Notes under the pieces: generated by a model
The model's database searches: none
The model's input: only the letters and a program-made list of their open reading frames with translations
Told to the model about the DNA's origin: nothing
Shown: positions 34,945 to 49,284 of the stretch, in pieces
How positions within the stretch are numbered: position 1 is the stretch's first letter
Layout: every line of letters begins with the position of its first letter
Position numbers and translations under genes: made by a program
NCBI GenBank assembly: GCA_949751835.1
Contig: CATKHK010000013.1
Location: 310,001 to 374,000, forward strand
DNA: 64,000 nt
Source of the DNA: Blepharisma japonicum
Taxonomy: Eukaryota > Ciliophora > Heterotrichea > Heterotrichida > Blepharismidae
Direction of reading: 5' to 3'

Positions 34945-36789
34945 CTACTGATCTGTATTTTTTATGCAATATGAGATTTCTAAGAACCCTTTGCTATCTG
35001 CAATCTCTACAGGAGTCATTCCATTATTGTCCTTTGCATCAAATTTATAGTCAGTTTTATCCTTCAAGTATCGAATCACATTCAAATGATTATTTGCAGC
35101 CGCTAAATGTCCTACAGTTTTTTTATCATAATCTATCACATTGATATTAACCCCTGCCTTGTATAAAATTTTAATTTTATTCAGATCGCCTCTCATCCCA
35201 GCATAGCAGAGCATTGGTGCGAGTTGTTCATTTGGACAGCTAATGATCCCTCCAAATTTGATTAATTCTCTGGCTATTTCAAAATGCCCATGATTTATGG
35301 CTTCCATCAGCGGTGTTCTACCTTGAGAGTCAATTGAATTAATATTCACCTCTTGTCTTACCAGAAACGAAACAATTTCTTTTTTGCCTGCACTGCAAGC
35401 TACATGGAGAGGGGTTTTCCCTTCATAATCACACAGTTCCAAGCTGATGCCTTCTTGCCTGATTTGTGTTAGCTCTCTTATATTATCTTGTGCAGCTGCT
35501 GTATTTATGATAATCGGTAAAATTTCTTCAGTTATATCGTCTCTATCTTGCTGGGTGTAAATTCCTAGTACATTCCCAATGGTTTTAATAATTTCTTTCA
35601 TAGTAAGTGAGAAATCTATATCTTCTGGGTCAATTGTCATCTCTCCTCTTAAATCCTTTGACACCTCACTCTTAACTTTTTCAGGTTCCCCAGGGTACTT
35701 TCCTAACAAATAACTCAGTTTGCATAAGGCAGCTTCAAAAGTTATGTCTCTTCCTGAAATGACGCCAGCCCTTCCCAAAATTTGTCCACAGTGATAACTA
35801 TCTGAAACTCCTCCTTTTTTGCACTGAGTTATGTTCACTATCGCAATTCCTCTCTCATTTGCCCTTTTTAAAGCTTCTAATAATTCTGGTCGATTGTCAG
35901 GGATATTCCCAGCGCCATAGGTTTGAATAATAATTGCTTTTGTGTGAGGATTAATACTAGCTAATAGAGATTCTTCTGTCATAATTGGAGAAAAGCTTAC
36001 AACTGAGATATTGCTGTCGAGATCTTTATGGACTCTAAACTTCCCGCCTTTATGTGGCATCCTAATAAGGTTTCAATTTACTTTAAAGTTAATCCCAGCT
36101 TTTATAAGGCACCTCATATTAGGGCTTTTAAAAGGCTCAAATGAGGAATTATCATATTTGCAAGTTCTATTCCCTCTATATAGCCTGTTATTAAAATAAA
36201 GGCCAACCTCTGGGATTGCAAAATGCCCAGCTATAGTAATAGCTCCTAATAAATTATCAACTGCATCATTTCTTATTTCAGAAAAAGGAATCTGTGACCC
36301 TGTAATGATAACTGGCTTCCCTAAGTCTTCCAAAATAAAGCTCAAAATTGAAGCTGTATATGGCATTGTATCAGTCCCATGGAGAATGACGAACCCATCA
36401 TAAAGTTTGTAGTTTTCTTCAATGACTTCAGCAATTTCAATCCAATTTCGTACTGACATGCAGCTAGAATCAAGCAGAGGAACCATTTGGAGAATTTTAT
36501 AAATAATTCGTTTGTTGTAAAAAGAAAGAGGAGTGATAAAAAAGTCTTTGGAGTAGCCAGGGTAAGATAAACGACGGTTATGCTCTTCAGCGTCGTGGAA
36601 GCGAATATTTGAGCGGAGTGAGTTTTGGAAGATATTGCTTTCAGGGATATAGCCGCTCTCACTTTTAACCATTCCAATTGTCCCGCCAGTGTAAACGACC
36701 AAAATTGTGGATTCTGAGGTGGAGTGGAGCTTGGACTTGCGAACGTTCATTTGAATTGACCTTGTCACATCGTTTTGGAAGACTGCCAT
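34945..36789 (-). CDS. ASPG: Cytosolic L-asparaginase with C-terminal ankyrin repeats (ASPG-type)
   Basis: 614 residues from the ATG at 36789; a TGA near 36073 is Trp (FKVNWNLIR). The N-terminal half is a type I asparaginase: the first nucleophile motif TGGTIG is at 34-39 and the second motif HGTDTMPYTA with its catalytic Thr and Asp follows, then GSQIPFSEIRNDAVDNL, a family hallmark. It would hydrolyse asparagine to aspartate and ammonia. The C-terminal about 220 residues are ankyrin repeats (GKTPLHVACSAGKKEIVSFL, GRTPLMEAINHGHFEIAREL). This same fusion occurs in animal ASPG (60 kDa lysophospholipase/asparaginase). No targeting signal is seen. Confidence 0.92.
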
Positions 36790-37153
36790 TTTATTAATCA
36801 CAAGGATTAAAGCTTTATTTTAATAATTTTGAAAGAATTTTTATGAAAATTAATAAATGAAAATTGTGAAAAATAGAATTACATTAAAATTAATAGAAAA
36901 AATTAATTAGTTTTGTATGTGTTCTAGAAGATACCTGCTTTGCAAAAACTTAATAAATTCAATTATAAAAATATATGTGCAAAATCTTAAACATTTGAAA
37001 GTTCCTTGGCACATTTTAATAAACTTAAACAGCGAATTCCTTTCCTAACAACTAATTTTTAATTCCTAAATCAAATTTAATAAAAACTCTCAAATCTTCA
37101 GAATATTTATTCTTAGCTTAAATACAATCAAAAAATAATTTAGTATAATAAAT
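36790..37153. promoter_or_regulatory. Divergent intergenic region
   Basis: Shared upstream space between the asparaginase (left, minus) and ferredoxin (right, plus) genes; it must hold both promoters. Very AT-rich; no specific motif can be named. Confidence 0.4.
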
Positions 37154-37696
37154 ATGTTCTGCTCTCGAGTTTCTTTCAAGGTTTCCAACCTATCCAAAGT
37201 CACAGCCAAACTCGCAGGCCAAATCCAATCTCATCAGAAATCTTCAATTCCAAAAGTCACTGACAAAACAGTTTGGATCAATGTCATTGATCAAGAAGGA
37301 GTAAAACGCGTAGTTCCAGGCTACGAAGGCGAGTCAATAATGTATGCCTTGCAGAAAAACAATGTTTCCATTCCTTGCAGCTGCAGAGGAGGAGATTTGC
37401 ATGCTCCAGAAACAGAAAACCCTCCAGATAACATGAGATATGGTGCTGTTTGCAGCGAATGCCAAGTCGTGGTTTTCGAGCCTTGGGTGAATTATATGAA
37501 AGACATTGGAACAACTGAGTACAACCAACTCGTGAGGCCACATGGGTTTGTCTCTCCACACTCTAGACTCTCTTGCTGTATTTCTTTGGAGAAGTGGATG
37601 AATGGGATTGAATTAGCAATTCCTTATATTCCAAACATCCATCACAAGAAAGAGTTGGATGTTCCATGGCCAGTGGGATCAAACAGGATATTTTAG
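37154..37696 (+). CDS. Mitochondrial ferredoxin-like protein, complex I bridge type (C1-FDX-like)
   Basis: 180 residues. The first about 30 residues are rich in Arg/Lys/Ser without acids, like a mitochondrial presequence. The rest has the [2Fe-2S] ferredoxin plan but with odd ligand spacing: CSCRGGD, a gap of about 20 residues, then AVCSECQV, and a late HSRLSC. From memory, this matches the plant complex-I ferredoxin C1-FDX better than adrenodoxin: ACSAECEVQIAEEWL and HSRLGCQ there versus VCSECQVVVFEPWV and HSRLSCC here. C1-FDX bridges membrane arm and matrix arm of respiratory complex I, and a ferredoxin at this place is also known in Tetrahymena complex I. A metal-binding or structural role is thus more likely than soluble electron transfer. 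Confidence 0.7.
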   Translation: MFCSRVSFKVSNLSKVTAKLAGQIQSHQKSSIPKVTDKTVWINVIDQEGVKRVVPGYEGESIMYALQKNNVSIPCSCRGGDLHAPETENPPDNMRYGAVCSECQVVVFEPWVNYMKDIGTTEYNQLVRPHGFVSPHSRLSCCISLEKWMNGIELAIPYIPNIHHKKELDVPWPVGSNRIF

Positions 37697-38196
37697 AGTT
37701 AAACTTAATGATAAGGATACAATTCCTTTAGAATATATAGAAATTCAATGAAATTTAAGTATTTATTGTAAATGCATTGGAATTATAAGATTATTGAATA
37801 TTTCTTTTGCTCAAAGACAGATTTGTTTAAAGAAAATATTAATTGAATCTGATATTTTTTGCAAAATAGAGCTAATATTGAATTATAATTGAGACTCTGG
37901 GCTTGTTCTTCAAATTGCATTTTTTATTAATAAACAAAACTATAGTTTATGATATTCAAAGATAGAGTAAAAACGTTTATAAAAATTGTTTATAATAGTA
38001 GATAAATAAAGTTATTTCTCAAATTTAAATAACGAACCATATGGGAAAGAAGATTGAATCAATTAAAGGTTAGCGACGCATTAATAAACAGCGATTAATC
38101 TTAATTCAGTTTTAAAATAAGTATAATGGCACAACTTTGAGTATATTATTATATTTAAATTCTTACTTTTTAAGGCAATTTAAATTAAAATTTAAA
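37697..38196. other. Intergenic, nothing seen
   Basis: 500 AT-rich bases between the convergent ferredoxin and CCCH/RING genes. No coding, RNA or repeat signal recognised. Confidence 0.5.
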
Positions 38197-39333
38197 TTAG
38201 AACACTATTTCATCAAATTTTATAGGCGCTACTATTCCTTCTTTACCACAAATTTTGCAAACTAAATCCTGTGCACAAGCCCCACAAAATGCATGCCCGC
38301 ATTGAATTCTCATCACTTCCCGTACTTTCTCTTTGCAATACAAGCATTTTATTTTCACATTTATTTCATCCTTTTCTTTCTTTTTACTACTTAATTCTCC
38401 CAATACTCTCCCTAACTCTCTCTTTTTATTTTCTTCTTCAATTTTCAACATATTTATTTCTTCTAAAAGCGCACTATTTCCTGATAAATGTTTAAAATGA
38501 CACCTTGGTCCTTCAATGCAAGCATCCCCTGATTTTGGCAAAGGGCAAGGTTGAGACAAAAATACTTTAGGATGATATAAAACTTCAGTTGGATTGTGAG
38601 ATTTTTTGCATGAGTCATTATTTGGGCAATTCATAAATTGACTACATAACTCTGGGCTATAAAAGCATGTGTTAGGAGGCCTTCGCCTTTCTCCTAGAAA
38701 ATGATAGTAATGACAGTAAGGGTTTGAGCATTTTTCTTTTGCTTTGCAAGGTTTTGTTTTATAGGTAAATATATTAAAGTCTTTAGATTTAACTTTGACT
38801 GGGGAACTAATTTTTTCTCCTTCTTCTTCTAATAAATATGCACAAATTTGATCAGCATTTCCTTTAAATCTCTTTATAGCATCCACAATTACCATTTCTG
38901 AAATATTGGCAAAAACTTCCATCATTCATAATTTTTGGTCCTTTTCTAAAGGATTCCTTTTTTTATTACTTCTTTTGCTTTTTACCTCAATAAATCCTTC
39001 GTTATCTTCTCTAATTGCTGAAGCTCTATTCATTTTCCCTGAGAAATTTTGATATTGTGGGCGAACTTCTTCATAATTTTGTCATTCTAGCTCTGAGTTT
39101 CCATATAATGATTGATAAGCTGGCTCTTCCTGTCTATATTCATTATATCTATAAACCTCATCTCTTTGATGATAAATCATTCGATCTTGTGACTGATTAA
39201 TAGGCGCTTCAAAGTAAAAATTATCGATTTGTGTATTAGTGCTTCAATTCTGATTTGCTTGGCCTTGAAAATTATTCATATGAGAATTTCTTGCGAATTG
39301 AGGGTTCGAATTCAATTTTGGGTCTCTGTCCAT
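38197..39333 (-). CDS. CCCH zinc-finger / RING protein (RR-TZF or Unkempt-like)
   Basis: 378 residues from the ATG at 39333; TGAs encode Trp at several places (QNWSTNTQ, LEWQNYEE, KLWMMEV), extending the protein about 135 residues upstream of the next Met. The middle holds CCCH fingers in the plant RR-TZF/Unkempt style: YKTKPCKAKEKCSNPYCHYYH, GERRR, then SQFMNCPNNDSCKKSHNPTE and VLYHP, and a third finger ending CHFKH. A coiled coil follows, then a C-terminal RING (C-x2-C ... CGHAFCGAC ... C-x2-C). CCCH fingers of this class bind mRNA, and RINGs act as ubiquitin ligases, so it could couple mRNA binding to ubiquitylation. The long N-terminus is Asn/Gln-rich and disordered. Confidence 0.8.
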
Positions 39334-39389
39334 AATAAATGTTTAAAAAAATTGAGATTATCTATAAAATAATTATAAATTTAAGTATC

Positions 39390-40616
39390 CTATATAGATT
39401 TGATGAGTCTGCTATACGGAACTTGAGATTCCCCTTCTTGGAATGAATATTTCACTCTTGTGGAGCGCTTTCGGTAGGAAAAGTAGTATTTTCCACCGAA
39501 AAATGCAACTCCAGCAATAGCTCCTAATTGAAGAAGTGTCATTCCCCAGCCTGACTCAGTTGTTTTAGCTGTATAAATAGAGTCTTTCTTTGGAGTTTCT
39601 GGTATAACAACTTTAAGTCCCATTTGGACGAGGTTAACGTTTACACTTTCTTTTCTTATGACGTCATCAAAGTCGTCATCTTCGTCGATTGGCTGAGGAG
39701 TAGTTTCTTCTTCAGTAGGAGTTGATTCCTCTTCAGTTGGAGTTGTTTCTTCTTCTGTTGGGGTTTCTGTTTCTTCAGTGGTGCCCTCCTCTTCAGTGCT
39801 TCCTTCTCCTTCTTCTGGAGCTTCTTCTTCACTAGTTTCTGTTTCCTCTTCTTGAGTAGGGTCAGTCTCTTCTTCTGTTGGGGTTTCCTCTTCTTGGGTA
39901 GGATCAGTTTCCTCTTCAGTTGAAGTCTCCTCTTCTTGGGTAGACTCTGTCTCCTCCTCAGTTGAAGGAGCTTCTTCTTCGGTAGGATCAGTCTCTTCTT
40001 CTGTTGTTGTTTCCTCTTCTTGGGTAGGATCAGTTTCTTCCTCAGTTGAAGTTTCCTCTTCTTGAGTTGGACCAGTCTCTTCTACTGTTGAGGTTTCCTC
40101 TTCTTGAGTAGGAACTGTCTCCTCAGTTGAAGGAACTTCCTCTTCTTGGGTAGGGTCAGTCTCTTCTACTGTTGGTGTTTCTTCTTCACTGGTTGATGTT
40201 TCTTCTTCAACTGGGGTTTCTTCTTCAACTGGGGTTTCTTCTACAGCTGGGGTTTCTTCTACAGCTGGGGTTTCTTCTACAGTCGAGGTTTCTTCTTCAG
40301 TTGGGGTTGCTTCCTCAGTTGATGATCCAGATGTTTGCTCTTCTTGGGTAGTTCCCTCTTCGCTTGTAGCAGCTTCTTCAGTGGTGCCTACTTCTACTGC
40401 AGTTTCTTCAGTAGTTGCTTCTGTCTGCTCTTCTGGGGCAGTTTCGACAGTGCTTTCCTCTTCAGTGTAAGGTTCGACAGTGGTAGATGGTAATTCGGTG
40501 TTATCACCAGCAGGGTATGGAGCTGCAGCCACAGGCTCAGTCAGTGTATCCTCTGGTGTCTGAGCACATATACTTGATATCGCAATTGCGACAGCTAATA
40601 CTTTAATCCAAGCCAT
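39390..40616 (-). CDS. Secreted/membrane mucin-like Glu-Thr repeat protein
   Basis: 408 residues. It starts with a signal peptide (MAWIKVLAVAIAISSICAQ), followed by about 270 residues of Thr/Glu/Pro repeats. The repeat unit is about 14 residues and reads roughly DPTQEEETSTEEET; simpler VEETPA units lie further toward the N-terminus. Near the C-terminus is one membrane segment (LLQLGAIAGVAFFGGKYYF) followed by a basic tail (SYRKRSTRVKY). So it is a type I surface protein with an acidic, Thr-rich extracellular stalk, likely glycosylated. No enzymatic domain. The start lies 398 bases from the divergent amylase start. Function is unknown; a surface coat or granule protein is plausible. Confidence 0.8.
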   Translation of the reverse strand: MAWIKVLAVAIAISSICAQTPEDTLTEPVAAAPYPAGDNTELPSTTVEPYTEEESTVETAPEEQTEATTEETAVEVGTTEEAATSEEGTTQEEQTSGSSTEEATPTEEETSTVEETPAVEETPAVEETPVEEETPVEEETSTSEEETPTVEETDPTQEEEVPSTEETVPTQEEETSTVEETGPTQEEETSTEEETDPTQEEETTTEEETDPTEEEAPSTEEETESTQEEETSTEEETDPTQEEETPTEEETDPTQEEETETSEEEAPEEGEGSTEEEGTTEETETPTEEETTPTEEESTPTEEETTPQPIDEDDDFDDVIRKESVNVNLVQMGLKVVIPETPKKDSIYTAKTTESGWGMTLLQLGAIAGVAFFGGKYYFSYRKRSTRVKYSFQEGESQVPYSRLIKSI

Positions 40617-41014
40617 TTATTTATTATAGTTAGATTCAGAACCGAATAAATTCGAAATGCTGATAGAATCGACTGAAGAAATCTATAAAAATAAATTGTT
40701 AAAAATACCTTTTAATTAATTCTTATCCTAATGGCTTAATATCCATTTGCTTTAAAAAAATGTTATCGAAATATTTTATACATTGCTCTTATAAGCCGTT
40801 TTTTTACACTCTCGAATTTTCCATTAATTTTCTTGATTTTATACTGCATAAAATACTTTTTTATTTAGAAATCAATATTTTCAACAATTTTTAGGTGAGA
40901 TTTCTATTTAAATTCAAAATTCTCCATGTTTCATTATTAAATTCCCGAGGTTGTTTTCACTGAAAACTTGTCATCCATTTGTCGAACAAATAAAATTTGG
41001 CCCATAATAATAAA
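40617..41014. promoter_or_regulatory. Divergent intergenic region
   Basis: Contains both promoters for the mucin-like and amylase genes. No motif can be named. Confidence 0.4.
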
Positions 41015-42376
41015 ATGAGGTTGTTATTGATCTCGTTCATTCTTGCAGTTGCACTTGCAGGTTCCGCTTCCCAATGGCAGTCGAGGACAATTTATCAGCT
41101 CCTTACTGATAGATTTGCTAGAAACAACGGAGACACAAGCGGTTGTGGGAACTTAGGCAATTATTGTGGAGGTGGCTGGGTTGGAATTATGAACAATCTT
41201 GATTATATCCAGAATATGGGCTTTGATGCCATATGGCTTTCTCCAGTTGTCGCAAATACTGAAGGTGGGTACCATGGCTATTGGGCCCAAGACTTCTTTT
41301 CACTAAATTCTCATTTTGGAAGTGAGCAGGATTTTATCAATCTAGTTAATGCCATGCACTCAAGAGGCATGTGGGTTATGCTTGATGTCGTCGCAAACCA
41401 CGTTGGCCCTGTAGGGATTAATAATGTTGGCTCCACCAACCCATTTAACCAGCAGTCATATTACCATCCATATTGCCAAATTGACTGGAATAATCAATGG
41501 AGCATTGAAAACTGTTGGCTTGCTGATCTTCCTGACTTAAACCAAACAGTCCCATATGTCAAGGACCAGCTATTAAATTGGGTACAATGGATTGTAACCA
41601 AATACAACCTTGACGGACTTAGAATTGACACTTGCATGGAAGTCCCAACTTGGTTCTGGTCATTGTTTTCTCAAGCAAGTGGAGTTTATACAGTATGCGA
41701 AGTCGATAACGGAAGCATTAATGTAAATGCCGGATACCAAGGACCTACTGATGCCACTTTAAATTATCCAATGTTTTGGCTTATTAAAGACTTGTTCCAA
41801 AGCGGACAATCTTTCTATAAAGTGAGAGACTTCAAGAGCCAAGAAGAAAGTGCCTTCAAAAACGTCAATTATTTAGGAAACTTCGTGGATAATCATGACA
41901 ATCCAAGATTCCTATACAACTATTACAAGATTAACAGGTTCCAAAATGCCATTGCCTGGAGCATGACTTGGACTGGGATCCCTATTCTTTACTACGGAGA
42001 CGAGCAAGGGTATGCAGGTGGAAATGATCCTTATAATAGAGAAATCCTTTGGACTAACTTGCAGAACACCAATTCCCAGATGTACCAGTTTGTTTCTAAA
42101 GTTGTTCACTACAGAAAGAACAATCAAATTTGGAATTATCCAGTTATTGAAAGATATGTGGACACCAATTTCTATTGCTTTACCAGAGGAATGGCAATGA
42201 TGGCTTTCAGTAATACTGATAACAACTTGTCTTATATGGTTACTTATCATCCTTATAAGGTTGGCGACAAGCTTTGCAATATTTTCTGGGCCAATGACTG
42301 TGTGACTGTGCAGAGCAATGGAGTTCCTGTTTATCTTATGCAAGGTGAAGTCAAGCTTTACCAGCTCTCAAATTAA
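41015..42376 (+). CDS. Secreted alpha-amylase, GH13 family
   Basis: 453 residues from the ATG at 41015 (the frame is open further up, but only with a TTG). A signal peptide (about 1-18) is followed by a GH13 barrel. Conserved regions are all present: region I DVVANH (124-129), region II GLRID with nucleophile D205, region III with acid/base E229 (CEVDNG), and region IV FVDNHD with D295. The spacing is nearly that of fungal Taka-amylase A, and Cys residues suit disulfides. It would cut internal alpha-1,4 links in starch or glycogen, most likely in food vacuoles or outside the cell. No intron is needed. Confidence 0.93.
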   Translation: MRLLLISFILAVALAGSASQWQSRTIYQLLTDRFARNNGDTSGCGNLGNYCGGGWVGIMNNLDYIQNMGFDAIWLSPVVANTEGGYHGYWAQDFFSLNSHFGSEQDFINLVNAMHSRGMWVMLDVVANHVGPVGINNVGSTNPFNQQSYYHPYCQIDWNNQWSIENCWLADLPDLNQTVPYVKDQLLNWVQWIVTKYNLDGLRIDTCMEVPTWFWSLFSQASGVYTVCEVDNGSINVNAGYQGPTDATLNYPMFWLIKDLFQSGQSFYKVRDFKSQEESAFKNVNYLGNFVDNHDNPRFLYNYYKINRFQNAIAWSMTWTGIPILYYGDEQGYAGGNDPYNREILWTNLQNTNSQMYQFVSKVVHYRKNNQIWNYPVIERYVDTNFYCFTRGMAMMAFSNTDNNLSYMVTYHPYKVGDKLCNIFWANDCVTVQSNGVPVYLMQGEVKLYQLSN

Positions 42377-42887
42377 GAAGAGTAACTAAATAGCTATTCA
42401 ATAATTATTAGTCTAAATAAATGTGTGCTTGAAAGATTTGACTGGCTGTAAAATAGAAACTTTTAATATATTACCATTAATAATTATATTGCTTAAAAAT
42501 AAATTCGCCTTATAATTTAGTCTTTATATTTTTAAATTTAGCTGTAAAAGTATTATAAAATGCATAACAAAAATTAATATTAAGACTGATTAAAGACTTG
42601 GGCCTTGTAATAGAGGAATTACAAATTTTGTTTCCATTTTGATTATTTTGCAATAAATCTCAATTATAATTAGTATTCTTACACTAAGTCTATCATTCTG
42701 AAGCAGGGTTTGCAATTATACATCTTTAAGTCATCAAAAATCAATAGAATCCATCTTCTTAAAATAAAAATTAAAAAGTTGAGAAAATTATTTGTATCGC
42801 GAATTTCGAATTATGAAATAATAACAGTAATCCATCAGGAGTCTTCAGTACCATAAAATGATATATAACTATTAGAGGTCGAATAAA
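42377..42887. other. Intergenic, upstream of the flippase gene
   Basis: 511 AT-rich bases with no gene seen; must contain the amylase 3' flank and the flippase promoter. Confidence 0.5.
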
Positions 42888-45800
42888 ATGAAAGACCCTC
42901 TTATAGAAAGTGATATATCTCGCAGAAGAGCAACGACTCTTGTGATGACCGAAAGGAATTTCAAAATCCCTTTACCAGAAATCAACCCTTTCCCTCTCAA
43001 CAAAATTTCTACAAGCAAATACAACTGTGTTACCTTCCTCCCTAAAAACTTATGATTCCAGTTCCAAAAACTTGCAAACGTATATTTCCTTGTAGTCGCA
43101 GTCTTGCAAGCTATCCCAGAAATTTCTGTGTCTGGAGGAGTCCCAAACATTTTATTGCCTTTAGGCTTTGTCTTGACTGTTAGTGCAATTAAAGATTTAC
43201 TTGAAGATATGAAAAGGAAAAGATCAGATAATGAAGAAAACAACCGATTAATAAAGAAAAGGCAAAATAGTCAATGGGTTAAAATAAAATGGGAACAAGT
43301 AAAGGTCGGGGATGTTTTATTTGTGAGTAAAGACGAGTATTTCCCTGCGGATATGATTTTACTATCAAGCTGTGACCCGAAAGGAATTTGTTATATTGAA
43401 ACTAAAAATCTAGATGGGGAAACCAATTTAAAACATAAATTGGCGAATAAAAGCACACAAGAGTATTTTTCTGACCCAAGTAAATTTGATTATTTTACAT
43501 GTAGTGTTAAATGTGAGGACCCAAATCCAATGATTTATAATTTCAACGGACTCTTAAAGATCGAAGGCACAACTAGTGCACTATCTAATGAGCAATTTTT
43601 ATTAAGAGGATCTTCATTAAAAAACACTGATTGGATTGCAGGTCTCGTCATATACACAGGCCACCAAACCAAAATTATGCTAAATTCTGCCAAATCTCGA
43701 GCCAAAGTGTCAAGCCTTGAGTCTTATATGAATAGAGAGGTCATTTATATTTTTCTGTTACAGCTCGGAATTTGCATTTTTTGCGCATCTTATTATGCAG
43801 TTTGGTACACAGATTATAAATATGACACAGATATTTACCTGGATTTAACAAAAACTGGTCATGCAGACTTTGTGGAATTTATTGTAATTTTCTTTACATG
43901 AACGCTAATTTTTACCAATTTTGTCCCTATTTCTTTAATAGTCACTCTTGAAATGGTAAAATTTTTGCAAGCTGTTTTTATTGCATGGGACTTAAAATTA
44001 TATTATGAACCTACAGATACACCAGCTGGTGTTCAAAGCTCAAACCTTAATGAAGAATTAGGACAAATTAATTACGTATTTTCTGACAAAACTGGGACTT
44101 TGACTTGCAATGTAATGGAATTTCGCAAATTTTCGGTATTTGGAAAGTCATACGGAACCAATGACCATTTAGATTTGCAATACAAAATCCCTCATGTAGA
44201 CTTCGTTGATAATAGCTTTGATCACAGTGACCCTATGGTTATCGAATTTATGATGCATTTAGCTTGCTGCCACACTATAATTTCTGAAATGAAAGATGGC
44301 GAGCTTGTATACAAAGCCAGCTCCCCTGATGAGTTAGCTTTAGTTAATGCAGCAAAATTTTTTGGGTATGAATTTATAACAAGAGACCAAGATATGAATA
44401 TTGAAATAAAAATAGGGGAAAGAAAAATGCATTTTAAGCTCTTAAATATTATTGAATTTACCAGTGATAGAAAAAGAATGACTGTAATAGTGAGAAATCC
44501 AGATGGGAAAATAAAATTATTATGTAAAGGAGCTGATAGTGTGATATTGCCAAGACTAAACCAAAGCGATTTGATACCTAAAACTTGGGGTCATTTAGAA
44601 AACTATGCGAATGAAGGGTTAAGGACCTTGGTTATTGCAAGCAGAGAGCTGTCAGAAAATGAATACTTAGCTTGGAATTTAAAATTTGAAGAAGCCATGC
44701 AAGATATCCATCATAGAGAAGAAAAAGTTAATGAAGTCGGAGAAGAAATAGAGCAAAAGCTTAATTTAATAGGAGCTACAGCTATAGAAGATAAGCTGCA
44801 AGATAATGTTCCAGACACTATTAAAGCTTTAAGAGATGCTGGCGTAAAAATTTGGGTCCTCACAGGAGACAAGGTAGAAACTGCAGTCAATATTGGCTTT
44901 TCCTGCAATTTATTGACTAGCGAAATGGTCAGAATTTTGGTTACTTCTTCGAAAACACAGCAAGTCAGCGAAGAACTTGAACGAGGGATAAAATCGTTTG
45001 GGGCAAATACTGATACACATTATGCCTTAGTCGTTTCGGGGGAAGCACTATTGAAAGCTATGAGAGGAGATTTAATGAAAAAATTAATATGGGTGACTGA
45101 TAAATGCAATGTAGTTTTGGCTTGTAGAGTTTCACCACAGCAAAAAGCTGATATAGTCAAGATGATAAGAAATAATAAAGTAGGAGCTAGGACTTTGAGC
45201 ATAGGTGATGGAGCAAATGATGTCAATATGATAACTGCTGCTCATGTAGGGGTTGGAATTGCTGGCTTAGAAGGTGCGCAAGCTGTACGTGCCTCTGATT
45301 ATTCAGTTGCTCAATTTTCCTACTTAAAACGGCTTATGTTTGTGCATGGTCGTGAAAGCTACCGCAAAAATGCTACATTGATTTGCTATAATTTCTATAA
45401 AAATGTTTTACTGGTAATTCCTTTGTTCTGTTATGGGATTTTTTCAGCATATTCTGGGCAGATCTTGTATAATACATGGACTTATCAGACGTTTAATATC
45501 TTTTTTGCTTCACTTCCTATTGTAATTTATGCGTTATTTGATAAAGAAATTTCTTATAAGAGGCTCGAAGGAAATCCGATGCATTATTTATTAGGTCTGA
45601 AAGGAAGATTATTTAATACTTCAATATTTTGACTATGAATTTTAGAAGCTTCTTTACAAGGACTAGCAATTACAATAATCGTCATGTTTTCTATTTGTGG
45701 AGACACCTCTTCAACAGAGGGCCGAACAAATAGCATGTGGGTAGGCTCAGCTCTAATTTTCGCTATCGTCGTTATAGTAGCCAACGGTAAAGTAGTAGAA

Positions 45801-46284
45801 TTCAGTTATTCCCATTATTGGTTTTCTCTCACCATCCTCGGCGTCAGCATCTCATTATATTTCTTTTTACTAGCAATTTTGACTGAATGGCTACCAGTAA
45901 GTGAATGGCTTGACAACTATGACAGCAAGGGAAGTTTAGCACAAATGTTCGAAGACGGGAACTCTTATTTATGCTCCATTCTGCTGATTTTTTCCTTTTT
46001 TTTCTATAAGCCCCTTATCACTCATACAGCAATGCTGATAGATTTAATAAGGAAAAAGAAAATTGTGATGCTTGAAGACGAAGAACTAGAAGACAGCGAT
46101 AGAGAAAAAGCATTACAAGAATTGCCATTAGAAGAAAAAGTTGCAGCACAAATAAGCTTGCAAAAATTGTCCGTAAAGCGTAAGATCCTATATAGACACC
46201 GGCTTCGCGTTCAGTGGAGAAGCAGGACATGTACCACAAATAACAGAGAAATACTTCAGAAGCTCGACGGAATTACTAACTTAA
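42888..46284 (+). CDS. P4-ATPase phospholipid flippase, join(42888..46179, 46196..46284)
   Basis: 1,126 residues after removal of one 16-nt intron. TGAs encode Trp at FTWTLIF and SIFWLWIL, among others. Motifs in order: an N-terminal KNLWFQFQKLANVYFL like other P4 pumps, ETKNLDGETNLK (actuator), PISLIVTLEMVK (M4, the P4 hallmark), the phosphorylated Asp in SDKTGTLT (about D400), KGAD, TGDK, and GDGANDV. The C-terminus shows the intron: reading through gives nonsense, whereas splicing gives HTGFAFSGEAGHVPQITEKY, the conserved P4 tail. It flips aminophospholipids across late-secretory or plasma membranes using ATP, usually with a CDC50 partner (none here). It ends 39 bases before U2A'. Confidence 0.95.
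46180..46195 (+). other. 16-nt intron of the flippase gene
   Basis: gtaagatcctatatag, GT-AG. Needed to join VK to HTGFAFSGEAGHVPQ. Confidence 0.93.
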
Positions 46285-46323
46285 ATTTATTTATAATTAT
46301 TGCTATTAGAAGTCTTTATAAAG

Positions 46324-49123
<2,800 letters not shown>

Positions 49124-49284
49124 GTAAATTAGGCTATTTTTAAAGGATTTTTTTAAATAAGAGTATGAACTTTTCAAAAGAATTATTATATAGTTCATAG
49201 AATTTTGAGGTTTTTTTGCAGTCCATTTTGAGCAAAAGATGTTTTTTATCGTTTAATTAATTGCATTCATAATTTATTAAAAAA

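Noticed and set aside
40997-41014. Upstream start for the amylase
   Set aside because: The codon is TTG, and the ATG at 41015 directly precedes a normal signal peptide.
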